The notes below the pieces were generated by a model, which saw nothing but the letters and a program-made list of their open reading frames with translations, was not told where the DNA came from and did no database searches. From an uncultured Burkholderiales bacterium (lineage in GTDB: Bacteria > Pseudomonadota > Gammaproteobacteria > Burkholderiales > Burkholderiaceae_C): a DNA stretch of 44,518 nt. The stretch spans positions 1-44,518 of the forward strand of contig CALMQI010000380.1 in assembly GCA_937871935.1 (NCBI GenBank), in the 5' to 3' direction. The translations under genes were made by a program, and so were the position numbers. Shown here one piece after another: positions 32,117 to 40,148 of the stretch. The number at the start of each line of letters is the position of its first letter. The first letter of the stretch is position 1.

Positions 32117-33243
32117 CGTGGGCTCCAGCCGATCGAGCGCGCGTGCAGGCTGTGGATGTAGAGGCGATCCGCCGACTCAGTCGCGCCAGTCGTTTCGGGA
32201 TAGGCGCCACTGGGGTCCTGCAGGTCTTCGGTGATGCGCCCTTCCTCGTCGATGGCGAAGACGTGCCCGTAGGGCTCACCGAGCGGCAGCAGCGAGCGCG
32301 GCAGCCGCAGCAACACCTTGCGCAGGAATGGCTTCCGGGCCAGAGTGTCGGCCGCTGGATTGCGCGGCTTGAATAGCCCGATCCAGATGCGGCCATCGCG
32401 CCCGCGCATCAGGTTGTCGGGATAGCCCGGCAGGTTGTCGAGCAACACGCGAGCCTGCGGCGACGCACTCTTCACGTCGAGCTCGTGCGCGCGGCTGTCG
32501 ATCTTCCACACCCGGTAGCGGCCGGTCTCGGCCACGAACAGTGCGTCTCCATCCGAAGACAAGGCGATGCCGTTGGCAAACGAAAGACCGTGCGCCACCA
32601 CGCGCGTGCTCGAGGAGGCCGGGTCATACGCCAGAACGCGACCCGTGGCGGCCTGCTCCAGAATGTCCAACACACTCGCTTCGTAGGTGCCGCCCCAATC
32701 CCGGGGCGCAAAGCGCGCTGATGCATCGGTGAAGTAGACCGTTCCGTCGGCTGCCACGACGACGGAGTTGGCATAACGAACCGGGTCACCGGAAGCCGCG
32801 TGGTCGGTCAGCACGCGCGTGCGGCCATCGGTGCCGACGGCAAGCAGCCCCTTCATCGCATCGGCGGCGATCATCTGGCCCGCGGCGTCGAAGGCGAAGC
32901 CGAGCACACGCCCACCGGTGTTGGCGAACACCTGCTGGTGGGAGCCATCGGGGTCCATGCGCAGCAGGCTGCCGCTGGTCATCGCCGCGTACAACTTGCT
33001 GTCCGGCCCGATCGCGATGTGCTCGGGGCCGAACTCGCTGCCGATGTCGATCGTCCGCAGACCCGACAAGCGGCTGTTCGGCGCGTGGGCTCCGGTGTAG
33101 CCGGGCGGGGTTGGGGCCGGCCATGACATGGGCTCCGCGGGCACGGGCCAGAGACAGAGATAGGCCAGACCTCCTGCCAATCCGAGCACAGCGGCGCCGG
33201 CGAGACGCCGTGCAAGGGTCGTGATCCGTTTCCGAGCTGGCAT
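32113..33243 (-). CDS. SMP-30/gluconolactonase/strictosidine-synthase-like beta-propeller protein
   Basis: A 376-residue six-bladed propeller of the SMP-30/LRE or strictosidine-synthase-like group. It has an N-terminal membrane anchor or signal (RLAGAAVLGLAGGLAYLCLW), then GPEHIAIGPDSKLYAA, MIAADAMKGLLAV, VYFTDASARF, SFANGIALSSDGDALFVAETGRYRVW and GYPDNLMRGRDGRIWIG. Family members are calcium-dependent lactonases or related hydrolases. Here the likely location is the periplasmic face of the membrane. It is the first gene of the operon, divergent from the regulator at 33409. Lactonase activity on a ring-cleavage product would suit the pathway but is not shown. Confidence 0.87.
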   Translation of the reverse strand: MPARKRITTLARRLAGAAVLGLAGGLAYLCLWPVPAEPMSWPAPTPPGYTGAHAPNSRLSGLRTIDIGSEFGPEHIAIGPDSKLYAAMTSGSLLRMDPDGSHQQVFANTGGRVLGFAFDAAGQMIAADAMKGLLAVGTDGRTRVLTDHAASGDPVRYANSVVVAADGTVYFTDASARFAPRDWGGTYEASVLDILEQAATGRVLAYDPASSSTRVVAHGLSFANGIALSSDGDALFVAETGRYRVWKIDSRAHELDVKSASPQARVLLDNLPGYPDNLMRGRDGRIWIGLFKPRNPAADTLARKPFLRKVLLRLPRSLLPLGEPYGHVFAIDEEGRITEDLQDPSGAYPETTGATESADRLYIHSLHARSIGWSPR

Positions 33244-33324
33244 GGCAGTCCGCCGAGCGAAGTGAAGACAGCGGGATTCTTTGGCCGCGCGGTCGGCCTG
33301 GGCTGAAAGTCGCCTGAAGGTTTC

Positions 33325-33353
33325 CTGATGCCGACACCGGCGGTCGGCATCAG
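33325..33353. promoter_or_regulatory. perfect 11-bp inverted repeat in divergent promoter
   Basis: CTGATGCCGAC, spacer ACCGGCG, GTCGGCATCAG. It lies between the SMP-30-like gene (-) and the regulator (+), 56 bases before the regulator's ATG at 33409. It is the obvious candidate operator for that regulator or for a co-regulator of both units; a leader hairpin is the alternative. Confidence 0.6.
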
Positions 33354-33408
33354 CCGGCTAGGCGGCCACTTAGACTTACGCTGTCCAGGCTTCGCCAGGG
33401 CGGCACCG

Positions 33409-35922
33409 ATGGCCTCTGCGGCGACATCCGTTCGCTATCGCTTCACGCGCTTCGAACTGCAGCTCGACGAGCACCGCCTGCTCGCCGATGGGAGTGAAGT
33501 ACGCCTGGGCGGCCACGCGTTCGACCTGCTGGCGGCGCTGGTGGAGCGCCCGGGGCATCTGGTGACCAAGGAGCAGCTGCTGCAACGCGTGTGGGGCAAG
33601 GTGGTGGTGGAAGAGAACACCGTGCAGGCCAACGTCTCGGCGCTGCGCAAGGTGCTCGGCGCCAGCGCGATCACCACGGTCCCCGGGCAAGGGTATCGGT
33701 TCGCGCTGCTCGTCCAGCCGGTGGACGGGCCCGTGGCGACGTTGCACGCTACGCACAACCTGCCTCAGCAGCTGACGAGATTCATCGGCCGCGAGCGGCA
33801 GATCAGCGAGATTCGCAGCGCGCTGTCCTCGACGCGGCTGCTCACGATCACCGGCGCCGGCGGCTGTGGCAAGACGCGGCTGGCGCAGCAAGTGGCCGCT
33901 GCGCTGCTGCAGGAGTTTGCGGACGGTGTGCGTCTGGTCGAGCTGGCGCCGCTGGCGCACCCGACGCTCGTCGCGCACGCCGTGGCCAAGGCGCTGGCCG
34001 TCGAGGCTCAGCCTGGCCGGGAACTGGACGACGCCATGGCCGAATGGCTCAGCTCGCGCCAGCTGTTGCTGGTGCTGGACAACGCCGAACACGTGCTCGA
34101 GGCCTGCGCGCGCCTGGCCGACGGCTTGCTGCGCCGGAGCGCCCAGCTGGTGATCCTGGCCACCAGCCGCGAGCGGCTCGGGATCGACGGTGAACTGACC
34201 TACCGCTTGCCACCACTGTCGGTGGACAGCGGCGCCGACGATGGCCTGGCCTCCGAGGCCGCGCGCCTGTTTGTCGATCGGGCGCGGCTGCACCGGCCTG
34301 ACTTCGAGGTCGCGGGCGTGGACGTTGACGCGCTGGTGTCGATCTGCCGCCGTCTGGACGGTATCGCGCTGGCGATCGAACTGGCCGCGTCGCAGATGCG
34401 GATGCTGTCGGTGGAGGCATTGAGCCAGCGGCTCGATGACCGCTTCCGGGTGTTGACCGGCGGGTCGCGCACGGCACTGCCACATCACCGCACGCTCCGT
34501 TCGCTGATCGACTGGAGCCACGAACTGCTGACCGAAGCGGAAAAGGTGGTGCTGTGGCGTGCGTCGGTCTTCGCTGGTGGCTGGACGCTGCAAGCCGCCG
34601 AGCGGGTGTGCGGCGGCGAGGGCATCGAACCGGGCGACATACTGGAGCTGCTGACTTCGTTGACGGACAAGAGCCTCGTCAGCACCGACACCAAGGGTGG
34701 ACGGACCCGCTTCGGGATGCTGGAGACCGTGCGTCACTACGCGCAGGAGCGCTTGCACGCCAGCGGCGCGGCCGGGGCAACCCGCAAGCGCCATGTGGCT
34801 CACCTGATCGAGATGGCCGCCGGGCTGGACGCACCGGAGGGCATCGCCGCGCTTCGGGCGCTGTCACAACTCGATCTCGAGCACGACAACCTGCGTGCCG
34901 CGCTGGCCTGGTGCGAACGCGAGCCGGCTCACAGCCTCAGCGGCCTGCGCCTGGCCGGGCTGCTGGGCTTGTACTGGGAACTCCGCGGGCTGCATGGCGA
35001 GGGGCGAGCCTGGCTGGCCAGGCTGCTGGCCGTCGCGCCCGCTGACGAGCAGTCCGAGGTCCGTGCAGTCGCGCTGCAGGTCAGCGGTCAATGTCTGAAC
35101 CGGGCGGGCGATGCGGCCGAGGCTGCGGTGGCCGTGCAGGAGGCGGTGGCCCTGTTGCGCCGGCTGGGTGAACGCCGGTGGCTCGGGCGCGCGCTCACCG
35201 TCCTGGGTGAAGTCCAGCAGTACCGCGGCCACATCGTGGAGGCCCGCGGACACTACGACGAAGCGTTGTCGCTGGCGCGCGAGGTGGGCGATCTGCGCGA
35301 CATCCTGTCGGCCATCAACGGGCAGGCGCGATCGGCGTTCCAACTCGGCGACCACGCAGCCGCACAGACGCTGGTGAACGAAGCCTTGAACCCCAGCCGC
35401 ACGGTCGGGCCCTGGATCGCGGCGGATCTGCTCGTGGTCTCGAGCATCGTCAGTCGGGATCGCGGCGACCTGACGGGGGCGCGTGCCGCGTTGCGCGAAA
35501 GCCTGGAGCACTACCGCGAGTGCGGGCAGAACACCGGCATGGCAAAGGTGCTGGTGCACCTGGCGAAAGTCTCGCAGGACGAGCCGGACATCCCGGCTGC
35601 ATGGTTCGAGCTGCGCCAGGCGTCGGACTGGTTGCCTGGAGGCTGCAACCTCTGGCTGGAGTGGCTGGAAACCGCAGCTGCCTTGTCGGCGGATTCGGGC
35701 CGAGCGATCGAGGCGGCGCAGGTATGGGGCTGCGTGCAACGCCATCGAGAGCAATGGTCGCTGTCGTGGCGCCCGCGTCGCCATGAGCGCCTGCAGGCCG
35801 CGGCGCAGCGCGCGCTGAGCGACGATGCGGCCTTCCAGCGTGCCTTGACCGAAGGACGTGCGTGGACGCTGGATGAGGGCACGCGGCACGCGTGGGTACT
35901 CGGCGACGCGCCAGAACCGTGA
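33409..35922 (+). CDS. large winged-helix regulator with ATPase (NB-ARC-like) and TPR-like domains
   Basis: An 837-residue regulator. The N-terminal OmpR/CadC-type winged helix (about 10-100) contains FELQLDEHRLLADG, AFDLLAALVERPGHLVTKEQL and TVQANVSALRKVLG. A STAND/NB-ARC-like ATPase follows (about 120-430): FIGRERQISEI, P-loop ITGAGGCGKTRLA, Walker B LLLVLDNAEHVLEA, sensor ILATSRERL and the GIALAIELAA motif. The C-terminal ~400 residues are TPR/solenoid-like (WLGRALTVLGEVQQYRGHIVEARGHYDEAL). Such proteins respond to a ligand or protein signal bound by the solenoid. ATG 33409 is preferred because the open frame from 33328 runs through the inverted repeat. Its targets probably include the divergent oxygenase operon. 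Confidence 0.9.
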   Translation: MASAATSVRYRFTRFELQLDEHRLLADGSEVRLGGHAFDLLAALVERPGHLVTKEQLLQRVWGKVVVEENTVQANVSALRKVLGASAITTVPGQGYRFALLVQPVDGPVATLHATHNLPQQLTRFIGRERQISEIRSALSSTRLLTITGAGGCGKTRLAQQVAAALLQEFADGVRLVELAPLAHPTLVAHAVAKALAVEAQPGRELDDAMAEWLSSRQLLLVLDNAEHVLEACARLADGLLRRSAQLVILATSRERLGIDGELTYRLPPLSVDSGADDGLASEAARLFVDRARLHRPDFEVAGVDVDALVSICRRLDGIALAIELAASQMRMLSVEALSQRLDDRFRVLTGGSRTALPHHRTLRSLIDWSHELLTEAEKVVLWRASVFAGGWTLQAAERVCGGEGIEPGDILELLTSLTDKSLVSTDTKGGRTRFGMLETVRHYAQERLHASGAAGATRKRHVAHLIEMAAGLDAPEGIAALRALSQLDLEHDNLRAALAWCEREPAHSLSGLRLAGLLGLYWELRGLHGEGRAWLARLLAVAPADEQSEVRAVALQVSGQCLNRAGDAAEAAVAVQEAVALLRRLGERRWLGRALTVLGEVQQYRGHIVEARGHYDEALSLAREVGDLRDILSAINGQARSAFQLGDHAAAQTLVNEALNPSRTVGPWIAADLLVVSSIVSRDRGDLTGARAALRESLEHYRECGQNTGMAKVLVHLAKVSQDEPDIPAAWFELRQASDWLPGGCNLWLEWLETAAALSADSGRAIEAAQVWGCVQRHREQWSLSWRPRRHERLQAAAQRALSDDAAFQRALTEGRAWTLDEGTRHAWVLGDAPEP

Positions 35923-35929
35923 TCCACAG

Positions 35930-36319
35930 CTAAGCGGGGAGTTCCTGCCCTTCGGTTCTCGCGCCGAACGCCAAGCCGGACCCCGGAGCGCCGGCGAACA
36001 GCGCGCGCGCATACGTGTGGTGCGGCGACCCGAACACCTGTTGGGTCGGACCCGACTCGACAACCGCGCCGCGGCTCATCACGGCCAGCGTGTCGCACAC
36101 CTGCGACGCAACGCGCAGGTCGTACGTAGTGAACAGCATCGCCAAGTTTAAGCGCCGGCGAATCTCGCCAAGGAGCGACGGCACCTGCGCCTGCACCGAC
36201 ACGTGGAGCGCGCTGACCGCCTCGTCGGCCACCAGCAACTCCGGCTCCATCATCGGGGCGCGAGCGATGCAGATGCGCTGGCGCTGCCCGGCGAATGTCC
36301 CGTGACGATAGCAGCGGTC
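35930..36319 (-). pseudogene. oligopeptide ABC transporter ATPase, C-terminal fragment (Opp/DppF-like)
   Basis: The reading frame resembles the tail of an Opp/Dpp ATP-binding subunit: [19 protein letters not shown] (signature), then [11 protein letters not shown] (Walker B), H-loop region degraded to FTTYDLRVA, and YARALFAG near the end. Walker A and the N-terminal half are absent. Conserved residues are eroded: the signature SGGQ is FAGQ, ADEPVSALD is ADEAVSALH, and the switch His is missing. It abuts the regulator's end by 8 bases. It is a decayed remnant, probably not expressed as a working protein. Confidence 0.78.
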
Positions 36320-36594
36320 GTTCGGGCCGCCAACGGCGAATGACTCAGGTCAGTCTGAAGCGGAGCCGAACCCCGCACTTGCGCTCTTGCATGGTGTCCA
36401 CCTATACACCTTGGTGGACACCATCGTCTCGGACTCCTGCCGTCTCCTCAAGACGGGTTCACCGGACGCTTACGCCGCTTGGCAGCGATTGCAGACTCTC
36501 GAGATACTCCAGCTGACTGCAATCGGCCAGCACTCAGACGCTCGCGGGAGCTACTGAAGCGGTCTTTGCGCAGCGGGTGGATAGAGGGTTGGTT
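36320..36594. other. junction region holding a perfect 12-bp inverted repeat
   Basis: A stretch between the ABC-ATPase fragment and the ubiquitin-like operon. It carries the repeated 14-mer (36351-36364) and a striking inverted repeat (36391-36424). No gene is supported; small open frames have no family features. Confidence 0.45.
36391..36424. repeat. perfect 12-bp inverted repeat, possible element end or operator
   Basis: ATGGTGTCCACC, spacer TATACACCTT, GGTGGACACCAT. Arms are perfect. No transposase frame is recognised next to it. It could be two abutting element ends, an operator or a hairpin. On the minus strand ATG-GTG-TCC would start a 24-codon frame after a GGAG, but no gene is claimed. 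Confidence 0.5.
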
Positions 36595-36990
36595 TCACGA
36601 ACGCCGCTTCAGCCAATCCTTCAATTGTGACCACCACCCGCCGCGGTGAGGTTCGAAGTACTCATCGCGCCGCCTCTCCTCGGCGCGCCTCCCTTGGTGA
36701 ACTTCTTGGTCGGTCCAGTCCTCCATCCAGAGTACACGACCATTCCTGATGTAGTAATGAGAGCGGCACGGCTTCTGCCAGTTGCCGATGGACGGATTGA
36801 GGGTAGGGCATGCGCGTCCCTTGGTAAGGCGCCATCCGAGCTGGCCGAGCTGCGTACGAACCTTCTCACCGCAGCCGCAGGCGCACAGGTGCGCGGCCGT
36901 GCGGTATTTCTGCGAGGCGTACAAGACTCCCGGCTGCAGCGCCGAAGGCATGAGCTCTAGCTCTTCGAGGCGGAAGTACTCAATCTTCAT
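36595..36990 (-). CDS. DUF6527-family protein of ubiquitin-like operon
   Basis: A 131-residue protein with the DUF6527 core: HLCACGCGEKVRTQL, LNPSIGNWQKPCRSHYYI and RVLWMEDW. The Cys cluster (C-A-C-G-C), the further Cys and the Ser-His pair in PCRSHY are the invariant residues and could form a metal or catalytic site. Such proteins occur almost only with bacterial ubiquitin-like conjugation genes; as I recall, recent work on type II Bil ('Bub') pathways describes them as processing peptidases, which would need checking. The C-terminus is basic. The start overlaps the E1 gene end by 11 bases; last gene of the three-gene operon. Confidence 0.85.
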   Translation of the reverse strand: MKIEYFRLEELELMPSALQPGVLYASQKYRTAAHLCACGCGEKVRTQLGQLGWRLTKGRACPTLNPSIGNWQKPCRSHYYIRNGRVLWMEDWTDQEVHQGRRAEERRRDEYFEPHRGGWWSQLKDWLKRRS

Positions 36991-38182
36991 CCGGGTCCAA
37001 CAGCGAGAGGTTGTCTAGCGTCAGTAGCAGCTGGTTGGAAGAGGCCGGGCCCACGTAGAATCCTCGCAGCTGCTTGAATCGCAAGACCGCGAACGCGGCG
37101 TTCAGCGCATTTACTTCCGCGATCTGAATGTTCGTCTTGTAGACGTCATCCACCGGATCGGTCTCGGGAGCGTAGCCCTTGTCACGCACTGACTGCCCGG
37201 AGCCTTGTGGGAAGTACGTGGTGCGCACCGTTCCACTGATCAGGCCGGCCTTGCGATTGAGCCCCATGCCGACGTCGATGAACGGAATGTTCATCGCGAT
37301 CAGCAAGTCGAAGATTCGTTTGCGCGAGCTGCCCTTGTCGACACAAACGAATGCGAAGGTCACGGCCTCTAGCTCCGCGGTCGACGACTCGTCGATGAAC
37401 AGCGGCTTGATGGTGAGACCATTCCTGAAGTTCTCGTAGCGCTTCAGATAGACCTCTGCCTTCGGTCGCCGCAGCTCAACCTCTTTGCCTACGTCCAAGC
37501 GCCCGGGAGAGCGGAAGGCGTTGTGCACGAAGAAGTTGTCCGCATCAAAGCCGCGGATCTCGCGGACCGGCGTCTTGACCATGAAGTCGAGCACGTAGGC
37601 ACCGGTCCCGCCTAGGCCAATGACGGCAACGACGTCGTTCTCAAAGCGCTTAGCTAGGTCGGTGATCTCGGCGCGGCTCGTCAATGTGTCTCGGAGCTTG
37701 AAGACCGTGTTCGGGTTCTCTTCCTCGCAGTCCCGAAAGGTGTACGGGTCGACGCCGAACCGTTCCATTGCCGGCCCGGAGATCATCGACACGTAGCTGT
37801 CGATCTTCTCGACGTGGTCAACGTAGGCGCGGAATTCGCCCTTCGTCTTGAGCTTGTGTGAGAAGCGATGCTGTACCGCGACATCGCTGCTTTTGTCGCT
37901 CAATACGAGATTCGCGGCGCCCGCGCCGAGGCCACGAATGGCCTGCCCGTCAAGGCCGAATGGGTGGGAGCCCGACCAGAACATTGTGTGGTCATCCGGA
38001 CGGACTCGCTCCTGATCCTCGAGCACAAGCTTCCCCACCAGCGCGGCCCGCTGCACTTGCCCGGCCGCATCAAGGTATGGGATGTCTCGAACGACGAGGT
38101 AGTTGCTGTCGATGGCCAGGGCGAAGCCCCGCTCGAGCAGCGCCTTCAGGTCCAGATTACGACTCGCCAGTGTCTTTAACAA
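36980..38182 (-). CDS. ThiF-family E1-like adenylyltransferase with DUF6791 N-terminus
   Basis: A 400-residue protein. The N-terminal DUF6791 part (about 1-170) contains RGFALAIDSNYLVVRDIPYL and ISGPAMERFGVDPYTF. An E1/ThiF domain follows (about 180-360): Rossmann motif VVAVIGLGGTGAYVLDFMVKT, then RGFDADNFFVHNAFRSPG with the acidic ribose-binding Asp and the Arg/Asn typical of E1s, and a later FVCVDKGSSRKRI. The N-terminal domain is of the E2-like or adaptor kind seen fused to bacterial E1s. TTG 38182 is used; it overlaps the Ubl gene by 26 bases and has GGAG just upstream. It is expected to adenylate the C-terminus of the adjacent Ubl. Confidence 0.88.
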   Translation of the reverse strand: MLKTLASRNLDLKALLERGFALAIDSNYLVVRDIPYLDAAGQVQRAALVGKLVLEDQERVRPDDHTMFWSGSHPFGLDGQAIRGLGAGAANLVLSDKSSDVAVQHRFSHKLKTKGEFRAYVDHVEKIDSYVSMISGPAMERFGVDPYTFRDCEEENPNTVFKLRDTLTSRAEITDLAKRFENDVVAVIGLGGTGAYVLDFMVKTPVREIRGFDADNFFVHNAFRSPGRLDVGKEVELRRPKAEVYLKRYENFRNGLTIKPLFIDESSTAELEAVTFAFVCVDKGSSRKRIFDLLIAMNIPFIDVGMGLNRKAGLISGTVRTTYFPQGSGQSVRDKGYAPETDPVDDVYKTNIQIAEVNALNAAFAVLRFKQLRGFYVGPASSNQLLLTLDNLSLLDPDED

Positions 38183-38408
38183 AGAACTCCATCCCTTCTT
38201 TGACCTTGACCGAGCCGCCCTTTGAGAGCACGCCCTTCTTGTTGCCGTGGCCTCGCTCGTAGGTGACCGAGTAGACCCGGTCCGGGTGTTGCGGGTACTG
38301 CGGGTCCTCGAGCGTCACGACTTCCGCGTACGTGATCTCGTCCTTGGGCCACTCGTGCGCGATGCCCTCAACGATGATGGTGACCGACTTCTTTGGGTGA
38401 TCCGTCAT
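38157..38408 (-). CDS. ubiquitin-like protein (multi-ubiquitin family, single domain)
   Basis: An 83-residue protein with one multi-ubiquitin (Multi_ubiq) domain: VTIIVEGIAHEWPKDEITY, EVVTLEDPQYPQHPDRVYSVTY, KGGSVKVKEGMEFFV, ending KDTGES. Such beta-grasp proteins occur next to E1/E2-like genes in bacterial ubiquitin-like systems. There is no C-terminal diglycine; the short tail after EFFV, as in relatives, would be the processed or conjugated end. Homologues often contain two or more repeats, so the single copy here is worth noting. It is first in the operon. Confidence 0.9.
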   Translation of the reverse strand: MTDHPKKSVTIIVEGIAHEWPKDEITYAEVVTLEDPQYPQHPDRVYSVTYERGHGNKKGVLSKGGSVKVKEGMEFFVKDTGES

Positions 38409-38543
38409 GGATGAGCCTCCAATGAGTTGATGCAGGCCGCGTCAACAGCCAACTCAAATAGATTACCCGATAGGTAAACAAAATTCAAGACAGTCGCCAA
38501 AATGTTGTGCACCTGGCAGGTAAATGGTATTGTTGCGACATGT
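38409..38543. promoter_or_regulatory. divergent promoter region with two related operator-like repeats
   Basis: Between the Ubl gene (-) and the toxin gene (+). Site 1 is TTACC-CGATA-GGTAA (38463-38477); site 2 is ACCTG-G-CAGGT (38511-38521). Both end in AGGTAAA. They could be binding sites for the HTH antitoxin, giving shared control of both units. No clear -35/-10 pair was fixed by eye. Confidence 0.5.
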
Positions 38544-38867
38544 ATGCCCCTCGACCTGCGCTTCGCATCGGCTGAGCTGCGTGCCCTCTGCGAATGCAGA
38601 ACTGCAGCCGAGCAGCTTCTGGGGGAAGCGGCGGCGCGCAAGCTGCGCGCGCGACTTTCCGACATCCTGGCAGCCTCAGACATTCGTCAGGTGGTCCTCG
38701 GCCACCCTTCGCTTTCCCAGCGAGGACGCGTCGCCTTCCTTCTGTCCACCACGCGTCCCACGCGCCGACTGGTCGTGGCCGTGGCAGTCTCACCGATCCC
38801 GCGCCAGTCGAACAAGCAGGTCGATTGGGCACAGATCAGTGCTTTTGAAGTAGTCGAGATCTCGTGA
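38544..38867 (+). CDS. HigB-like toxin (RelE superfamily)
   Basis: A 107-residue protein beginning MPLDLRFASAELRALCE, the typical start of HigB/killer-type toxins, with RKLRARLSDILAA and a C-terminal basic region. These toxins are ribosome-dependent endoribonucleases. The match is to the family outline; key catalytic residues are not assigned. ATG 38544 is preferred over the upstream in-frame 38502, which would run through the operator. The stop TGA overlaps the antitoxin start as GTGA. Confidence 0.75.
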   Translation: MPLDLRFASAELRALCECRTAAEQLLGEAAARKLRARLSDILAASDIRQVVLGHPSLSQRGRVAFLLSTTRPTRRLVVAVAVSPIPRQSNKQVDWAQISAFEVVEIS

Positions 38868-39982
38868 CCGCCATGTCATTCAGCCAATCCCTCGAGGACC
38901 TTCGTCCTGACTGGGTATCCCCGCCCGGTGACTCGATCGCTGACCTTCTCGAAGAACGCGGCTGGAATCAGACGTCCTTCGCTGAGCGGATGGAGTACAC
39001 GGAGAAGCACATCAGTCTGCTCATCAATGGCAAGGCCGCGCTCACGGAAGAGACCGCGTTCCGGTTGGAGAAGGTTACCGGGATCAAGGCGGGCTTTTGG
39101 CTCACCCGAGAAGCACAGCATCGAGAAGCGGTGGGGCGCATCGAAGAGGAGAAGGTTCTCGCTAGAGAGAGCGATTGGCTGAAGGAGTTGCCACTCCGCC
39201 ACATGCTCGATCATCGCTGGATCGACCGACACTCAGATCCAGGTGCCCAGGTGGCCGAGTGCCTGCGTTTCTTTGGGGTCGCTTCACCCAACGCTTGGCG
39301 GACGAGCTACATGGAACCGGTCGCGGCGTTTCGAGCTTCCAAGCGATTTGCCATTGACCCTGCTGCGACATCCACATGGTTGCGCCAGGGGGAGAGAGAA
39401 GCCGCCGGCATTGACACGCAGCCCTTTGACAGGGCCGCGTTTAAGGCGTCGCTCACATCCATGAGGTCACTCGCAAGTGAGGCGGACCCCGACGTTTTTG
39501 TTCCGAAGCTGACCCAGGCATGCGCGGCGGTGGGTGTGGCCGTCGTCTTGGCGGGCGCCCCCAAGGGATGTCCAGTGAGTGGCGCAACAAAGTGGCTTTC
39601 ACCCACCAAAGCCCTTCTGATGCTCAGTCTGCGTCACAGGACGAATGATCATCTGTGGTTTTCCTTCTTCCATGAAGCGGGGCATCTGCTGCTGCATGGA
39701 AAGCGCATGCTTTTCATCGATGGAGAAGGAGCTCTTGATGACGAGCAGGAAGAAGAGGCCAACAGATTCGCGCGGGATGTACTCATCCCTTCAAGCCACA
39801 GTGGTGCATTGAGAACTCTTCCCAAGACCGAGCATGAAGTTGTTCGCTTTGCGCACACCGTCGGGATAGCTCCGGGAATCGTAGTGGGACGGATGCAGAA
39901 GGAAGGGTTTCTCGAGTGGAAGACGCGCCTCAATCACCTCAAAGAGAAGTACAGGTTCAAGGTTGCAGATTCCGAGGAGTAG
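38864..39982 (+). CDS. HTH antitoxin fused to ImmA/IrrE metallopeptidase
   Basis: A 372-residue fusion. The XRE-type HTH (about 20-85) includes DLLEERGWNQTSFAERM and KHISLLINGKAALTEETAFRLEKVTG, as in HigA antitoxins. A helical linker follows, then an ImmA/IrrE-type zinc peptidase (about 240-345) with HEAGH in SFFHEAGHLLLHG and the third ligand region EEEANRFARDVLIP. Such two-part proteins combine operator binding with proteolysis of a repressor or partner. GTG 38864 overlaps the toxin stop. It may repress both itself and the divergent ubiquitin-like operon and release it when the peptidase is activated; this is inference. Confidence 0.88.
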   Translation: MTAMSFSQSLEDLRPDWVSPPGDSIADLLEERGWNQTSFAERMEYTEKHISLLINGKAALTEETAFRLEKVTGIKAGFWLTREAQHREAVGRIEEEKVLARESDWLKELPLRHMLDHRWIDRHSDPGAQVAECLRFFGVASPNAWRTSYMEPVAAFRASKRFAIDPAATSTWLRQGEREAAGIDTQPFDRAAFKASLTSMRSLASEADPDVFVPKLTQACAAVGVAVVLAGAPKGCPVSGATKWLSPTKALLMLSLRHRTNDHLWFSFFHEAGHLLLHGKRMLFIDGEGALDDEQEEEANRFARDVLIPSSHSGALRTLPKTEHEVVRFAHTVGIAPGIVVGRMQKEGFLEWKTRLNHLKEKYRFKVADSEE

Positions 39983-40148
39983 TGGCGGATAACCCTGCCC
40001 TAGGGTCACTTCGAGCGTCCGCTCACTGCGTCCGCTGACATTCAAGGGTCTTGCGCTGACAAAGCCTGCATTCAGTTTCGAACGGACGGTGGACCAACCA
40101 CACGCTCCGTCCGCCCAGTAGCCTTTGCGGCCCTTCGCTGACCTCAGC
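39983..40148. other. intergenic between convergent genes
   Basis: Lies between the HTH-peptidase (+) and the DUF1173 gene (-). Contains ACCCT-GCCCT-AGGGT just after the former's stop, a weak hairpin. Nothing else seen. Confidence 0.3.

Noticed and set aside
36295-36516. Small plus-strand frame across the 12-bp inverted repeat
   Set aside because: No ribosome site or family; serine/arginine-rich frame without coding character.
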